Source: Kitasatospora sp. NBC_00315
Lineage (GTDB): Bacteria; Actinomycetota; Actinomycetes; Streptomycetales; Streptomycetaceae
Reading direction: 5' to 3'
Assembly (NCBI RefSeq): GCF_041435095.1
Contig: NZ_CP108025.1
Coordinates: forward strand, 1,550,001-1,614,000
DNA: 64,000 nucleotides
Notes under the pieces: generated by a model
What the model saw: the letters and a program-made list of their open reading frames with translations, nothing else
Told to the model about the DNA's origin: nothing
Database searches by the model: none
Position numbers and translations under genes: made by a program
Shown: positions 1-9,389 of the stretch, in pieces
Layout: every line of letters begins with the position of its first letter
How positions within the stretch are numbered: position 1 is the first letter of the stretch

Positions 1-132
1 CGGCCGACCCCGGCGGACTGGAGCTGGATCGTGCCGCCCGTCTCCGGCGGCCTCACTCCCGTCTACCACCGGTACTACGACCCGGTGGACCCTTCGCTGC
101 GGCCGGCGTTCGTGGCCCGCGAGCCCTGGTGA
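1..132 (+). CDS. nos: Nitric oxide synthase oxygenase, C-terminal fragment
   Basis: Only the last 43 codons are inside the window, ending in TGA at 130-132; the gene begins upstream. The visible residues include [20 protein letters not shown], which matches the conserved C-terminal part of the NOS oxygenase domain (W-x-W-IVPP-x-S-G-x-x-TPV-x-H), a pterin/haem-edge region. Bacterial NOS makes nitric oxide and citrulline from arginine using a borrowed reductase. The tail overlaps the end of the convergent TetR gene by 58 bp. The identification rests on one motif, so the heme ligand and arginine-binding residues cannot be checked here. Confidence 0.75.
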   Translation, partial: RPTPADWSWIVPPVSGGLTPVYHRYYDPVDPSLRPAFVAREPW

Positions 133-779
133 CCGGCGGGGTGCGAGGGGCCCACGGTCCGCGCGTAGCGCAGTTCCAGGCCGTCGAGGAGGGCCTCCAG
201 CCCGGTCTCGAAGGCGCCCTCGTCGATCGAGCCGCGGTGCTCGGAGAGCAGGTGGGCCTCGCCGAGGTGCGGGTATCCGTCGGCGTACAGCCCGGCGTCC
301 CCGGAGAAGCCGGCCGCGAAGGAGGCCAGCGCCGAGCCGGTGACGAAGTAGCGCATCAGCGCGCCGATCCGGGTGGCCTGGCCGCGGGGCCAGCCCGCGT
401 CGACCAGGCAGCCGAAGACGGCGTCGGCCAGCCGTAGCGCGTTGGGCCGGCGCCCGGGGCCCTGGGCGAGGACGGGGACGATGTTGGGGTGGGCGGCGAG
501 CGCGGCCCGGTAGGAGCGGGCCCAGTCGGCGAGCGCCGCCCGCCAGTCGTCCGGCGCGTCGAACATCGCGAGGTCGACCTCGCCCATCACGGTGTCCACC
601 ACGGCGTCCAGCAGGTCGTCCTTGGTGGCGAAGTGGTTGTAGAGGGAGGGGCCGCTGACGGACAGTTCGGTGGCCAGCCGGCGGGTGGAGAGTGCCTCCA
701 GGCCCTCCGCGTCGGCGAGCCCGAGCGCGGCGGTGACGATCCGGTCGCGGCTGAGCAGTGGCGTGCGCGGACGGGCCAT
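75..779 (-). CDS. TetR/AcrR family transcriptional regulator
   Basis: A 234-residue TetR-type repressor. The N-terminal helix-turn-helix covers about residues 8-55 ([20 protein letters not shown], then F-x-x-K-x-x-L). It is followed by an all-helical ligand-binding domain of the TetR_C type. The last 25 residues ([16 protein letters not shown]) look unstructured and overlap the convergent NOS end. It is divergent from the acyl-CoA dehydrogenase operon with a 120-bp shared control region, so it probably represses that operon in response to an acyl-CoA or similar ligand. The start is ATG at 777-779. The ligand cannot be told from sequence. Confidence 0.9.
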   Translation of the reverse strand: MARPRTPLLSRDRIVTAALGLADAEGLEALSTRRLATELSVSGPSLYNHFATKDDLLDAVVDTVMGEVDLAMFDAPDDWRAALADWARSYRAALAAHPNIVPVLAQGPGRRPNALRLADAVFGCLVDAGWPRGQATRIGALMRYFVTGSALASFAAGFSGDAGLYADGYPHLGEAHLLSEHRGSIDEGAFETGLEALLDGLELRYARTVGPSHPAGHQGSRATNAGRSEGSTGS

Positions 780-873
780 CGTCGCTTCCTCCGGTCGGGT
801 GGTCTCCGGCGCCCATTCTCGCAGGCCCCCCTTCCCAGACCGGCCCGAGCGGGTTAGAGTCCAAAAACTTGCA

Positions 874-888
874 CCGCTAGTTTAACGG
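874..888. promoter_or_regulatory. Candidate TetR operator in divergent control region
   Basis: CCGCTAGTTTAACGG is an imperfect palindrome of pattern CCG-Y-TA-R-n-Y-TA-R-CGG. It sits 12 bp before the GTG of the acyl-CoA dehydrogenase, between it and the divergent tetR. Position and dyad symmetry suit an autoregulatory TetR site overlapping the leader. Binding is inferred only. Confidence 0.35.
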
Positions 889-899
889 ATGGACACCGC

Positions 900-2063
900 G
901 TGAACCTGGAGCTCACCGAGGAGCAGGCCGCCGTCCGCGAGCTTGCCGCCGACTTCACCGACCGCGAGATCGCCCCGTACGCCACCGCCTGGGACCGCGC
1001 CGAGTCGGTCGACCGCGCGATCGTGCGCAAGCTCGCCGGGGTCGGCTTCCTGGGCCTGACCATCCCCGAGGAGTACGGCGGCAGCGGTGGCGACCACCTC
1101 GCGTACTGCCTGGTCCTGGAGGAGCTGGGCCGGGGGGATTCGGCCGTGCGCGGCATCGTCTCGGTCACGCTGGGGCTGGTCGCCAAGTCCGTCGACGGCT
1201 ACGGCACCGAGGAGCAGAAGCGGCACTGGCTGCCCCGGCTCACCTCCGGCGAGGCGCTCGGGTGCTTCGCCCTCACCGAACCCGGCACCGGGTCGGACGC
1301 CGCCAACCTGGCCACCAGCGCGGTGCGGGACGGCGACGACTGGCTGATCACCGGCTCGAAGATGTTCATCACCAACGGCACCTGGGCCGACGTCGCGCTG
1401 GTCTTCGCCCGCACCGGCGGCGAGGGCCCCGAGCACGCCGGCCACCGGGGGATCACGGCCTTCCTCGTCCCGACCGACCTGCCCGGATTCGGCCGCACCG
1501 AGATCCGCGGCAAGCTCGGCCTGCGCGGCCAGGCGACCGCGGAGCTCACCCTCGACGCCGTCCGGGTACCGGACGGCGCCCGTCTCGGCGCCGAGGGCAA
1601 GGGCTTCGGCGTGGCGATGGCCGCACTGGCCAAGGGTCGGATGTCGGTCGCGGCCGGCTGCGTCGGCATCGCCCGGGCCTGCCTGGACGCGGCCGTCCGG
1701 TACGCCGGCGAGCGCGAGCAGTTCGGCCGCCCGATCGCCTCGCACCAGCTGGTGCAGGAGCTGATCTCGGACATCGCGGTGGATCTCGACGCCGCCCGGC
1801 TGCTCACCTGGCGGGTGGCCGACCACATCGAGCGCGGACTGCCGTTCGCCACCGAGTCCTCGGTCGCCAAGCTCTTCGCGAGCGAGGCGGCGGTGCGGGC
1901 CGCCAACAACGCGCTCCAGGTCTTCGGCGGCTACGGCTACATCGACGAGTACCCGGTCGGCAAGTACCTGCGCGACGCCCGGGTGATGACCCTGTACGAG
2001 GGCACCAGTCAGATCCACAAGCTGCTGATCGGCCGCTCGCTCACCGGCGTCAACGCGTTCTGA
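900..2063 (+). CDS. Acyl-CoA dehydrogenase
   Basis: A 387-residue flavoprotein of the usual family length. It would introduce the alpha-beta double bond in an acyl-CoA, passing electrons through FAD to electron-transfer flavoprotein. Visible signatures are the N-terminal helical domain, the FAD-binding [16 protein letters not shown] stretch (about 121-136), and near the C-terminus [20 protein letters not shown] followed by [11 protein letters not shown], where the Glu of YEGT is the usual catalytic base. The start is GTG at 900. It is the first gene of an operon with the thiolase and SDR downstream. Substrate chain length or branching is not predictable by eye. Confidence 0.93.
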   Translation: MNLELTEEQAAVRELAADFTDREIAPYATAWDRAESVDRAIVRKLAGVGFLGLTIPEEYGGSGGDHLAYCLVLEELGRGDSAVRGIVSVTLGLVAKSVDGYGTEEQKRHWLPRLTSGEALGCFALTEPGTGSDAANLATSAVRDGDDWLITGSKMFITNGTWADVALVFARTGGEGPEHAGHRGITAFLVPTDLPGFGRTEIRGKLGLRGQATAELTLDAVRVPDGARLGAEGKGFGVAMAALAKGRMSVAAGCVGIARACLDAAVRYAGEREQFGRPIASHQLVQELISDIAVDLDAARLLTWRVADHIERGLPFATESSVAKLFASEAAVRAANNALQVFGGYGYIDEYPVGKYLRDARVMTLYEGTSQIHKLLIGRSLTGVNAF

Positions 2064-2175
2064 GCGCGCCGGCCGCGGCCGCCCGCTCCTGATTTTCCCC
2101 ACTGCACCGCGTTCTGACGGCCCGTCTGGCAGGCTGACGGTCGGAACGATCACGATGACCGAGGAGCCCGCCGAC

Positions 2176-3363
2176 GTGCGTCCCGTCTACTTCGCCGCTG
2201 CCCGCCGCACCCCCATCGGGCGGTTGCGCGGCGCGTTGTCCACCGTCCGCCCCGACGACCTCTCGGCAGCCGTGCTGCGCGGACTGCTCGACGACGTCCC
2301 CGGGCTGGATCCGGCCAGGATCGACGACGTCTACTGGGGCGCCGCGAACCAGTCCGGCGAGGACAACCGCAATGCCGCCCGGATGGCCGTCCTGCTCGCC
2401 GGGCTGCCCGACAGCGTGCCCGGCGCCACCGTCAACCGGCTCTGCGCCTCCGGCCTGGAGGCCGTCACCACCGCGGCCCGGGCGATCGGCTCGGGCGAGG
2501 CGGAGATCGTGGTGGCCGGAGGCTGCGAGTCGATGAGCCGGGCGCCGTTCGTGCTGCCCCGCCCGGACGAGGCCCTGCCGCACCGGATGGAGACCCACGA
2601 CACCCGGCTCGGCTGGCGGATCACCAACCCCCGGATGCACGAGCTGCACGGTGTGCTGGGTATGGGCGAGACGGCCGAGGAGGTCGCGAGCCGGTACGGC
2701 ATCGGCCGGGAGCGGCAGGACGCCTTCGCGCTGCGCAGCCACCGGCTCGCCGCCGCCGCCCGCAAGGACGGCCACTTCGACGCGGAGCTGCTGCCCGTGC
2801 TGCGCCCGGACGGGGTGACGGTCGGCCAGGACGAGAGCATCCGGGAGGACACCTCGCTGGAGCGGCTCGCCAGGCTCAAGCCGGTCTTCCGGGAGGGCGG
2901 GACGGTCACCGCCGGCAACGCCTCCCCGATGAACGACGGCGCGGCGGCCCTGCTGCTGGTCGGCGAGGAGGCGCTGAAGGACCTCGGCCTGGTGCCGCTC
3001 GGGCGCTATGCCGCCGGCGCCTCCGCCGGGGTGCACCCGGACGTGATGGGCATCGGCCCGGTGCCGGCCACCCGCAAGGTCCTCGGGCGGCTCGGCTGGC
3101 GGGTCGAGGACGTCCAGGAGGCCGAGTTCAACGAGGCCTTCGCGGCGCAGGCACTGGCCTGCGTGGACCAACTGGGCTTCGACCCGGAGCTGGTCAACCC
3201 CTCCGGCGGGGCGATCGCGCTCGGCCACCCGCTGGGCGGATCGGGCGCCCGCATCCTCACCACCCTGCTGCACCGGATGCGCCGCACGGGCGCGCGGCGC
3301 GGCCTGGCGACCATGTGCGTGGGCGTCGGCCAGGGCACCGCCGTACTCGTCGAATCCGTCTGA
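2176..3363 (+). CDS. Acetyl-CoA acyltransferase (thiolase)
   Basis: A type II thiolase of about 395 residues that cleaves 3-ketoacyl-CoA to acetyl-CoA and a shortened acyl-CoA. The nucleophilic Cys lies in [23 protein letters not shown] carries the active-site His, and CVGVGQGTA carries the second Cys. NEAFAAQA is also typical. The start chosen is GTG at 2176, preceded by GGAG at 2163-2166. This start gives the short lead before RRTPIG that is normal for the family. An ATG at 2155, in frame and seven codons upstream, is possible but lacks a ribosome-binding site. It lies between acyl-CoA dehydrogenase and SDR genes, consistent with one beta-oxidation-like route. Similar proteins act on 3-oxoadipyl-CoA. 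Confidence 0.92.
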   Translation: MRPVYFAAARRTPIGRLRGALSTVRPDDLSAAVLRGLLDDVPGLDPARIDDVYWGAANQSGEDNRNAARMAVLLAGLPDSVPGATVNRLCASGLEAVTTAARAIGSGEAEIVVAGGCESMSRAPFVLPRPDEALPHRMETHDTRLGWRITNPRMHELHGVLGMGETAEEVASRYGIGRERQDAFALRSHRLAAAARKDGHFDAELLPVLRPDGVTVGQDESIREDTSLERLARLKPVFREGGTVTAGNASPMNDGAAALLLVGEEALKDLGLVPLGRYAAGASAGVHPDVMGIGPVPATRKVLGRLGWRVEDVQEAEFNEAFAAQALACVDQLGFDPELVNPSGGAIALGHPLGGSGARILTTLLHRMRRTGARRGLATMCVGVGQGTAVLVESV

Positions 3364-3377
3364 GGGAGAGCCAGGAC

Positions 3378-4136
3378 ATGAGCAGGTTCGCAGGAAAGGT
3401 CGCCGTGGTCACCGGCGCGGCCCAGGGCATCGGGGCGGCCACCGCGGTGCGGCTGGCCGAGGAGGGCGCGGCGGTCGCCGTGATCGACCTGACCGCCGAG
3501 CGGTGCGTGGCGACCGTCGGGTCGATCACCGCCCTGGGCGGCACCGCACGGGCGTACGGCTGCGACGTGGCCGACCACGGAGCCGTGGCGGCGGTGTTCG
3601 CCCAGGTGGTGGCGGATCTGGGCGGGCTGCACATCCTGGTGAACAACGCCGGGATCACCCGCGACAACCTCTTCTTCAAGATGCCCAAGGACGACTGGGA
3701 CGCCGTCCTGTCGGTCAATCTGACCAGTGCGTTCAACTGCGCGCAGGCCGCACAGTCGTACATGGTCGAACAGCTGTACGGCAAGATCGTCTCGCTCAGC
3801 TCGCGATCGGCGCTGGGCGCCCGGGGCCAGGCGAACTACGCCGCCGCGAAGGCCGGGATCCAGGGCCTGACGGCCACCCTGGCGATCGAGCTGGGCCCGT
3901 ACAACATCAACGTCAACGCGGTCGCGCCGGGCTACATCGCCACCTCGATGACGGCCGCCACCGCCGAGCGGGTCGGCGCCACGCCCGAGGACCACCAGGC
4001 CGAGGTCTCGGCCCGCACGCCGCTGCGCCGGGTCGGTCGGGCCGAGGAGATCGCCTCGGTGGTGGCGTTCCTGGCCAGCGAGGAGGCCTCCTACGTCAGC
4101 GGGCAGACGCTGTACGTCAACGGCGGAGCCCGCTGA
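3378..4136 (+). CDS. SDR family oxidoreductase (FabG-like 3-oxoacyl / 3-hydroxyacyl-CoA reductase)
   Basis: A 252-residue short-chain dehydrogenase with TGAAQGIG (NAD(P) binding, residues 12-19), NNAG (about 89-92), the Ser of SSRSALG, and the YAAAK Tyr-Lys pair. It begins 14 nt after the thiolase stop with GGGAGAG as ribosome-binding site. In this operon it likely interconverts 3-hydroxyacyl- and 3-ketoacyl-CoA, the step between the dehydrogenase and the thiolase; no separate enoyl-CoA hydratase is present here. A FabG-type role in biosynthesis cannot be excluded. A strong terminator follows. Confidence 0.9.
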   Translation: MSRFAGKVAVVTGAAQGIGAATAVRLAEEGAAVAVIDLTAERCVATVGSITALGGTARAYGCDVADHGAVAAVFAQVVADLGGLHILVNNAGITRDNLFFKMPKDDWDAVLSVNLTSAFNCAQAAQSYMVEQLYGKIVSLSSRSALGARGQANYAAAKAGIQGLTATLAIELGPYNINVNAVAPGYIATSMTAATAERVGATPEDHQAEVSARTPLRRVGRAEEIASVVAFLASEEASYVSGQTLYVNGGAR

Positions 4137-4182
4137 CCTGGCCCTGATCATCTCGATCGGATGATCTGACCATCACTCATCC

Positions 4183-4222
4183 GGCTGGCCCCGGTGGTCC
4201 ATTACCGAACCAGGGGCCAGCC
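4183..4222 (+). terminator. Rho-independent-type terminator after the acyl-CoA operon
   Basis: GGCTGGCCCC (4183-4192) and GGGGCCAGCC (4213-4222) are a perfect 10-bp inverted repeat, followed by a short T-containing run (TTTACCTT). It lies 46 bp after the SDR stop. Confidence 0.75.
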
Positions 4223-4349
4223 TTTACCTTGTCCGGTGGCCTGAGACAGTCATGTCAGCAGTGCGAAATGACTATGGCGTGATCATGTGCTGATCGATGG
4301 GATGACCGGACCGACCCCAGCAGGCCGGCCCTCCGTCCCAAGGAGTTCC

Positions 4350-5732
4350 ATGGGCACCTCCCCCGCCACCGCGGGCACCCGCCGCTCCGCCTCCGTCCGC
4401 GCCCTCGCGCTGCTCGCAGTCGGGGCCACCGCCCTGAGCACGGGCAGCCTCGGTTCGGCCGCGGTCACCGCCGCCGGGCACCGGCCACCGGTCGTCCACC
4501 TGCGCCCGGCCTCCGCCGGCCACATCAGCACCGCCTCGCGGGTCGCACCACTGCCGACCTCGCAGTGCGTCACCGAGATCGGCATCCACTGCTACTCGCC
4601 GCTCCAGTACCGCACCGCCTACAACCTCGACCCGCTCTACCGGCAGGGCATCACCGGCAAGGGCCGGACGATCGTCATCGTCGACTCCTTCGGCTCCCCG
4701 ACCATCCAGCACGACCTGGAGGTCTTCGACCAGCAGTGGGGCATCCCCGACACCCAGGTCGAGGTGGTCAAGTGGGGCAATGTCCCGGTCTTCGACCCCA
4801 CCAACGCCGACCACACCGGCTGGGCCGGCGAGACCACCCTCGACGTCGAGTACGCCCACGCCGTCGCGCCGGACGCGCACATCGTCCTGGTCGAGACCGG
4901 TGTCGCCGAGACCGAGGGCGTCACCGGCCTGCCCGAGATGATGGACGCCGAGCGGGCCCAGATCAGGGCGGGCCGGGCCGACGTCATCTCGCAGAGCTTC
5001 GGCGCCACCGAGAACACCTTCCCCGGGTACGACAAGGGCGACTTCCGCTCCCTCACCGACCTCCGGTACGCCTTCCAGGAGGCCGCCGCGCACAACGTCA
5101 CCGTGCTGGCCGCCTCCGGCGACGCGGGCGCCACCGACTACCAGGCCGACGGCGAGAACCTGTACCCGTACAAGGTCAACTCGTGGCCCTCCTCCGACCC
5201 GCTGGTGACCTCGGTCGGCGGCACCCAGCTGACCCTGGACGACAGCGGCGGCCGTACCGCCCCCGACCAGGTCTGGCACGACGCGTACGGCGCCGGCGGC
5301 GGCGGCACCTCGGGCGTCTTCGACCGCCCGTGGTACCAGACGGGCGTGGCCAAGGTGACGGGCAACCACCGCGGCACCCCCGACATCAGCATGAGCGCGG
5401 CCGTCGACGGGGCCGCCTGGACGTACGAGTCCTACGACCCGACCCGGGTCGGCTGGCACCTCACCGGCGGCACCAGCGAGGCCACCCCGATCTTCTCCGG
5501 CGTGGTCGCCCTGGCGGCGCAGTTGGCGGGCCACCGGCTCGGCCAGCTGAACTGGCGGCTGTACGGGCTCGCACTGGCCCCCTCGCAGTTCAGCGGCATC
5601 GTCGACGTGACGGCCGGTGACAACTCCTGGGACACCGTCACCGGCTACCAGGCGGCCAAGGGCTACGACCTGGCCACCGGGCTCGGCACCATCGACGGGG
5701 CGCGCTTCGTGCACGCCGTCGCGGGGCGCTGA
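4350..5732 (+). CDS. Secreted S53 family serine-carboxyl peptidase (sedolisin)
   Basis: A 460-residue exported acid-type protease. AAGGAG at 4340-4345 selects the ATG at 4350 over upstream in-frame starts. Residues 1-42 look like a signal peptide with an Arg-rich n-region. Catalytic residues are Glu161 and Asp165 in GETTLDVEYAHAVAP, the oxyanion Asp258 in AASGDAGATD, and Ser376 in TGGTSEATP. The C-terminal VDVTAGDN and GYDLATGLG resemble the Ca2+ site. The catalytic domain appears to start near residue 70, so the long activation propeptide typical of the family is absent or very short. It is a single gene between two strong hairpins. Confidence 0.93.
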   Translation: MGTSPATAGTRRSASVRALALLAVGATALSTGSLGSAAVTAAGHRPPVVHLRPASAGHISTASRVAPLPTSQCVTEIGIHCYSPLQYRTAYNLDPLYRQGITGKGRTIVIVDSFGSPTIQHDLEVFDQQWGIPDTQVEVVKWGNVPVFDPTNADHTGWAGETTLDVEYAHAVAPDAHIVLVETGVAETEGVTGLPEMMDAERAQIRAGRADVISQSFGATENTFPGYDKGDFRSLTDLRYAFQEAAAHNVTVLAASGDAGATDYQADGENLYPYKVNSWPSSDPLVTSVGGTQLTLDDSGGRTAPDQVWHDAYGAGGGGTSGVFDRPWYQTGVAKVTGNHRGTPDISMSAAVDGAAWTYESYDPTRVGWHLTGGTSEATPIFSGVVALAAQLAGHRLGQLNWRLYGLALAPSQFSGIVDVTAGDNSWDTVTGYQAAKGYDLATGLGTIDGARFVHAVAGR

Positions 5733-5748
5733 CCGGGCACACCTGACA

Positions 5749-5791
5749 GGCGGCCCGGCCGGGCGGCAGCACGCCACCCGGCCGGGCCGCC
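5749..5791. terminator. Bidirectional terminator between convergent genes
   Basis: A perfect 15-bp inverted repeat, GGCGGCCCGGCCGGG (5749-5763) and CCCGGCCGGGCCGCC (5777-5791), with a 13-nt loop. It lies between the S53 protease and the convergent caspase-like gene and can serve both. Confidence 0.75.
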
Positions 5792-5809
5792 CGCGCGCGC
5801 CCGGGACGG

Positions 5810-8398
5810 TCAGTCGGTCGGGGCCCCGGCCAGCTGGGCGAGGTACCGCTCGGCCGCGCGGAGCTTGCGGCCGTCGGGGCCCGGGAGGTAGGCGCGCAGC
5901 TCGATGATCTCCGGAGCCACCTTGAGCGCCTCCGCCCGGTCCGGGATCGCCCGCCAGCACGCCTCCGCGTTGGTCGCGGCCTGCTGGGTCTCCGGGTGCT
6001 CCGCACCCTGGGCACGCAGCAGCACCAGTGCGACCTCCCGGTAGAGGTCGGCCGCCTCACCGGGCCGCCCTGCCAGGCGTGAGACGTGTGCCCGCACCTG
6101 CCGCACCTGGAGCACCGAGGCGGCCGACGGGCCGTGCGCGGCCAGCGTCAGCTGCTCCAGTTCCAGGGCCAGCCCGGCGGCGGCCTCGTGCTCGCCCGCG
6201 TCGGCGCTGCGAACGATCCGGCCGATCGCCTCGCGGTAGTCGCCGAGCCGGGCCGGACCGGACAGCGGCTCGGACTCCCGCTGCTCGGACGGGGCGACGG
6301 GCTCGGGCTCGGGCTCGGCGACGGACTCGACGGAAGCAGCGGGCGTGGCGGGAGCGGCGGGCTCCGCAGTGAACCACGGCTCGGCGGGCGCCGGTACGTC
6401 GGCTGCCGGAACGCCGGCCGCCGATACGCCAACCGCCGGTAGGTCGGCTGCCGGTGCGTCGATCGCGGCTTCCGGCTTCGCCAGGCTGACCCCGGTGGAC
6501 GGCCGATCCGCCGGGCCGGGCCGCCCGTCGACCGTCGGGGCCGACCCGGTCGGCGCGAGGGGCTCGGAGTGCTCGGCCGCGACCCCGATCCCGCTCTCCT
6601 CGGCGGCGGCCGCCTTCGAGAGCTCGACGCGCGCCGGAGCGGTCTTCGCCAGGCGCACGGGCGGCACGGACGGCACGGACGGCACGGACGGCGCGGACGG
6701 CGCGGAAGGCTCCTCGACGGAGCCGGGTTCGGCCGACGGGGTCGAGCCGGGGTCGTTGCGCAGCGACACGGTGTGGTCGGCCCCCGGCGCCGGACTCCGC
6801 GTCACCACCGCCTCCGGCGGCGCCTTGGCGAGGGTCACTCCGGTGCGCCGCGCGACCGCCGGCTCGGGGGCGGCCTTGTCCAGACTGACGAGCGGCGCGG
6901 CGGACGGCGCCTCGGCCGGGCCCGGCGCGGACTGCGGCTTCTCCAGGCGCACCGGGGTCCTGACCGCCCCGGCCCCGGACGACGGGGTGTCCTGCCGGAG
7001 CACCGGGCGCGGCCGCACCGCCACCGGTCGCGGCCCCTCGTAAGGGGCCGGCTCCCCGCCGCCGTGGTCCGTGCGGCGTGCGGTGTTGCGGAAGATCGGC
7101 TGGTCGGCGGGGTGCGAGCAGAGGATCACCACGTCCGGCCGCAGGACCGAGTAGACCTGCTGCCGCAGCTGCTCGGGCGTCAGGACCGCCTCGGCCCCGG
7201 GCCTCCCGCCGTGCAGCGCCTCGATGAGCGCGCGGGTGAAGGTGCCGATCTGGTCCGGGTCCGGGTTGACGACAGCCCAGAGCGGGATGCCGTCGGTGAG
7301 CGGGGTGATGGTGGTGCCCTGCAGCTGGGGCCAGGCGTGCTGGTCGGCGCTCACATCGGCGATCACCAGCGTCCGGGAGTCCTGCGAACGGTGCTGGAGC
7401 TCGGTGGCGACGGCCTGCCAGGGCAGCCCGTCCTGCCGGACCGTCCCGGTCTTGGAGTCACGCAGCGTCAGATAGAGCTGGCCGCCCCGCTTGTCGGCGA
7501 CCAGGTGGCCGCCGATGTGGACGAGCAGCGGCCCGGAGTGCCTGGAGGCCGCCCGCAGGTGGGCCAGCACGGTCTGCGGGTCGTTGGCTCCGGGCAGGTG
7601 CACGGCGTCGACCGCGTCCGCCGCGAGCAGCATCTGCGGGGAGACGGCCGCCAGCATCGTGGAGAGCACCGGCGCCTGGTTCGCACCACCACGTCCCCAG
7701 GACCGCCGCCCCGACGTACCGTAACCGCCCTCGATCACCAGGATCCGGCCACGCGGCGCGGCGCCCAGCCCGCCCGAGGCGGCCACCATCTGCGCCGGGA
7801 GCGGCGCGGGGGTGGACGGCTGCCCGGACTGACCTGCCGGCGGCTGCCCGGGGGCGACGGCGGGCATCAGGCCCGTCCAGCCGGTCACCGGAACGGCGGG
7901 CGGCATGGACGGCGGCGTCGGCGGCGGGGCGGGCGGGGACGGTGGGGTCCGGTCCGGTGGTGTCGGCGGTGCCGGCGGCGTCATCAGCGGTGGCGTGGCG
8001 GACCCGGCCGGGGCGGCGGCCTCCGACGGGCCGTTGACCGGCCCCGGTGCCGTTGCCCCGACAGGGCCGTCGAACGGGCCCGGCCGGTCGAAGGGGCCGG
8101 GAGCGTCGAACGGGTTCGGGCCGTCGAACGGGTTCGGGCCGTCGAACGGGCCCGGCAGGTCGAACGGGTTCGGCTCGGCCGGTACGGCCGGGGCGTCGAA
8201 CGGAGCCGGCGCGGCCGAGAGCTCAGGCGTCGTGTCGCCGACCACGGGCATCGGCGCCGTGCGCTCCACCAGCGGTGGCTCGTCACCGGCCGGAAGCGGT
8301 GTCCGCACGTTCGCCTCGACGGGTGACGGCCCGCCGGCCCAGGGGCCCTCGCCTCCCGGGACATCCGGCATCCCGGGGACAGCTGTTGCCTCCGCCAC
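5810..8398 (-). CDS. Proline-rich protein with degenerate caspase-like domain and C-terminal TPR-like helices
   Basis: An 862-residue protein with no predicted signal. Residues 1-215 are Pro-rich and include about seven PFD pentapeptide-type repeats (about 76-112). Residues 216-440 read as a caspase/metacaspase-type alpha-beta domain: strand RGRILVIEGG, then LLVHIGGHLVADKRGGQLYL, then TLVIADVSAD, then GIPLWAVV. His298 falls where the caspase His is expected, but the DxC position reads D348-V-S350, so the nucleophilic Cys is replaced by Ser. Residues 440-720 are Pro/Ala linker, and about 725-860 are helical TPR-like repeats. A paralogue of the domain is encoded at 22369-23217. The start is GTG at 8398; an in-frame stop at 8405-8407 rules out an earlier one. 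The function is unknown; a scaffold role for the adjoining Tad locus is inference. Confidence 0.75.
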   Translation of the reverse strand: MAEATAVPGMPDVPGGEGPWAGGPSPVEANVRTPLPAGDEPPLVERTAPMPVVGDTTPELSAAPAPFDAPAVPAEPNPFDLPGPFDGPNPFDGPNPFDAPGPFDRPGPFDGPVGATAPGPVNGPSEAAAPAGSATPPLMTPPAPPTPPDRTPPSPPAPPPTPPSMPPAVPVTGWTGLMPAVAPGQPPAGQSGQPSTPAPLPAQMVAASGGLGAAPRGRILVIEGGYGTSGRRSWGRGGANQAPVLSTMLAAVSPQMLLAADAVDAVHLPGANDPQTVLAHLRAASRHSGPLLVHIGGHLVADKRGGQLYLTLRDSKTGTVRQDGLPWQAVATELQHRSQDSRTLVIADVSADQHAWPQLQGTTITPLTDGIPLWAVVNPDPDQIGTFTRALIEALHGGRPGAEAVLTPEQLRQQVYSVLRPDVVILCSHPADQPIFRNTARRTDHGGGEPAPYEGPRPVAVRPRPVLRQDTPSSGAGAVRTPVRLEKPQSAPGPAEAPSAAPLVSLDKAAPEPAVARRTGVTLAKAPPEAVVTRSPAPGADHTVSLRNDPGSTPSAEPGSVEEPSAPSAPSVPSVPSVPPVRLAKTAPARVELSKAAAAEESGIGVAAEHSEPLAPTGSAPTVDGRPGPADRPSTGVSLAKPEAAIDAPAADLPAVGVSAAGVPAADVPAPAEPWFTAEPAAPATPAASVESVAEPEPEPVAPSEQRESEPLSGPARLGDYREAIGRIVRSADAGEHEAAAGLALELEQLTLAAHGPSAASVLQVRQVRAHVSRLAGRPGEAADLYREVALVLLRAQGAEHPETQQAATNAEACWRAIPDRAEALKVAPEIIELRAYLPGPDGRKLRAAERYLAQLAGAPTD
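8065..8175 (-). repeat. PFD-motif tandem repeat inside the caspase-like gene
   Basis: Degenerate 15-18 bp units encode successive (G/N)-P-F-D-x-P motifs at residues 76-112 of the protein. It is a low-complexity, likely disordered linker, with several exact NPFD copies. Confidence 0.7.
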
Positions 8399-8566
8399 CT
8401 CTGGTCACCACCCCGCCCCGCCGCTCCCGCGACGTCAGCCCGTGCACCGTCGTGCCGGTTTGCCCACTGCCGATGGCGCCAGAGTACGACGAACGGCCCA
8501 CGCGGAGCCAGGCCGGGTGGGCGATCGCGCAGGCAGGCGGGTCGCCGGAGCGGCTTCCCCTCGACG

Positions 8567-9145
8567 TCAGTCGGCGCCGCAGGCTCCGGAGCGCCCGTAG
8601 CGCAGCAGGACGACGCCGCTGCCGAAGGCCCGGGTCTCCAGCAGGCTCAGCCCGACCAACCCGTCCGCCGGTCCGAACAGCGCCCTGCCCCGGCCGAGGA
8701 GGACGGGATGGACGTAGATGCGGTACTCGTCGATCAGGTCGAGCCGCCGGAACTCGGCGGCGAGTTCGGCGCCGCCCACCGCGAGGTCCCCGCCCGGCTG
8801 TTCCTTGAGCGCGCGGATCTCCTCGGCGACCACCTCGCGCCTGATCTCGGTGTTCCAGTCGGCCCGCTCCAAGGTCCGGGAGAACACGATCTTGGGCATG
8901 TCCCGCCAGAGGGCGGCGAACTCGGCCACCGGTTCGGGCGCCGTCGGGTCGGCGTCGGCGGTCGGCCAGAACGCGGCCATGAGCTCATGGGTGACGCGCC
9001 CTTCGAGGAAGGCGCCCATCACCCCGCACTGCTCGTTGAAGTGACGGTGCAACTCGTCGTCCACCAGATGCCAGTCGATCTCCCGGTCGGGGCCCTCGAA
9101 GAACCCGTCGAGGGAGACCGACATGGACAGCACGATCTTTCGCAT
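8567..9145 (-). CDS. Dihydrofolate reductase family protein (RibD C-terminal-like)
   Basis: A 192-residue protein starting MRKIVLSMSVSLDGFFEGPD, the typical opening of the YyaP/RibD-C-like group of the DHFR fold. ALKEQPGGDLAVGGAELAAEF supplies the NADPH-binding Gly-rich turn, and YRIYVHPVLLGRGRALF is the usual C-terminal strand-turn. An NADPH-dependent reductase function is likely, but the substrate of this stand-alone group is unknown. The ATG at 9143-9145 was chosen because upstream in-frame codons are non-conserved. It lies between the Tad operon end and the caspase-like gene on the same strand. Confidence 0.85.
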   Translation of the reverse strand: MRKIVLSMSVSLDGFFEGPDREIDWHLVDDELHRHFNEQCGVMGAFLEGRVTHELMAAFWPTADADPTAPEPVAEFAALWRDMPKIVFSRTLERADWNTEIRREVVAEEIRALKEQPGGDLAVGGAELAAEFRRLDLIDEYRIYVHPVLLGRGRALFGPADGLVGLSLLETRAFGSGVVLLRYGRSGACGAD

Positions 9146-9331
9146 CGAGATCCTCGCCGAGGCCGTGAGTCCTGGCCCGGATGCACCGGAGCGCCCGAGC
9201 GCCGCAGCGCCCCGGGGCCGGGCCGCCGCCCGACCAGCCTCGCACAGGATGCCCCGCGCCGACCCGAGGCGCCCGGCGCGCCGCACCGGTCGGGCACCGG
9301 TGGCCCCGGCGGTAGCCGCACCGGTGGCCAC

Positions 9332-9371
9332 GGCCGCTGGCCGGGGCCCCGGCGGTCGGCGGCCAGCGGCC
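9332..9371 (-). terminator. Hairpin downstream of the Tad operon
   Basis: GGCCGCTGGCC (9332-9342) and GGCCAGCGGCC (9361-9371) form an 11-bp stem. It lies 19 nt past the stop of the LysM/BTAD gene in the leftward direction. There is no T-run, so it is of the GC-hairpin type common in actinobacteria. Confidence 0.55.
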
Positions 9372-9389
9372 ACCCGCTTGGGGCGGGGT

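Noticed and set aside
882..4151. Long open frames opposite the acyl-CoA operon
   Set aside because: They are antisense to three clearly conserved enzymes, have Arg/Gly/Pro-rich nonsense translations and arise from high third-position GC.
6569..8326. 585-codon + strand frame opposite the caspase-like gene
   Set aside because: It mirrors the low-complexity Pro-rich coding sequence and has no recognisable protein features.
5810..8398. Active metacaspase
   Set aside because: The position of the nucleophilic Cys is Ser350, so normal cysteine-protease chemistry is not supported.
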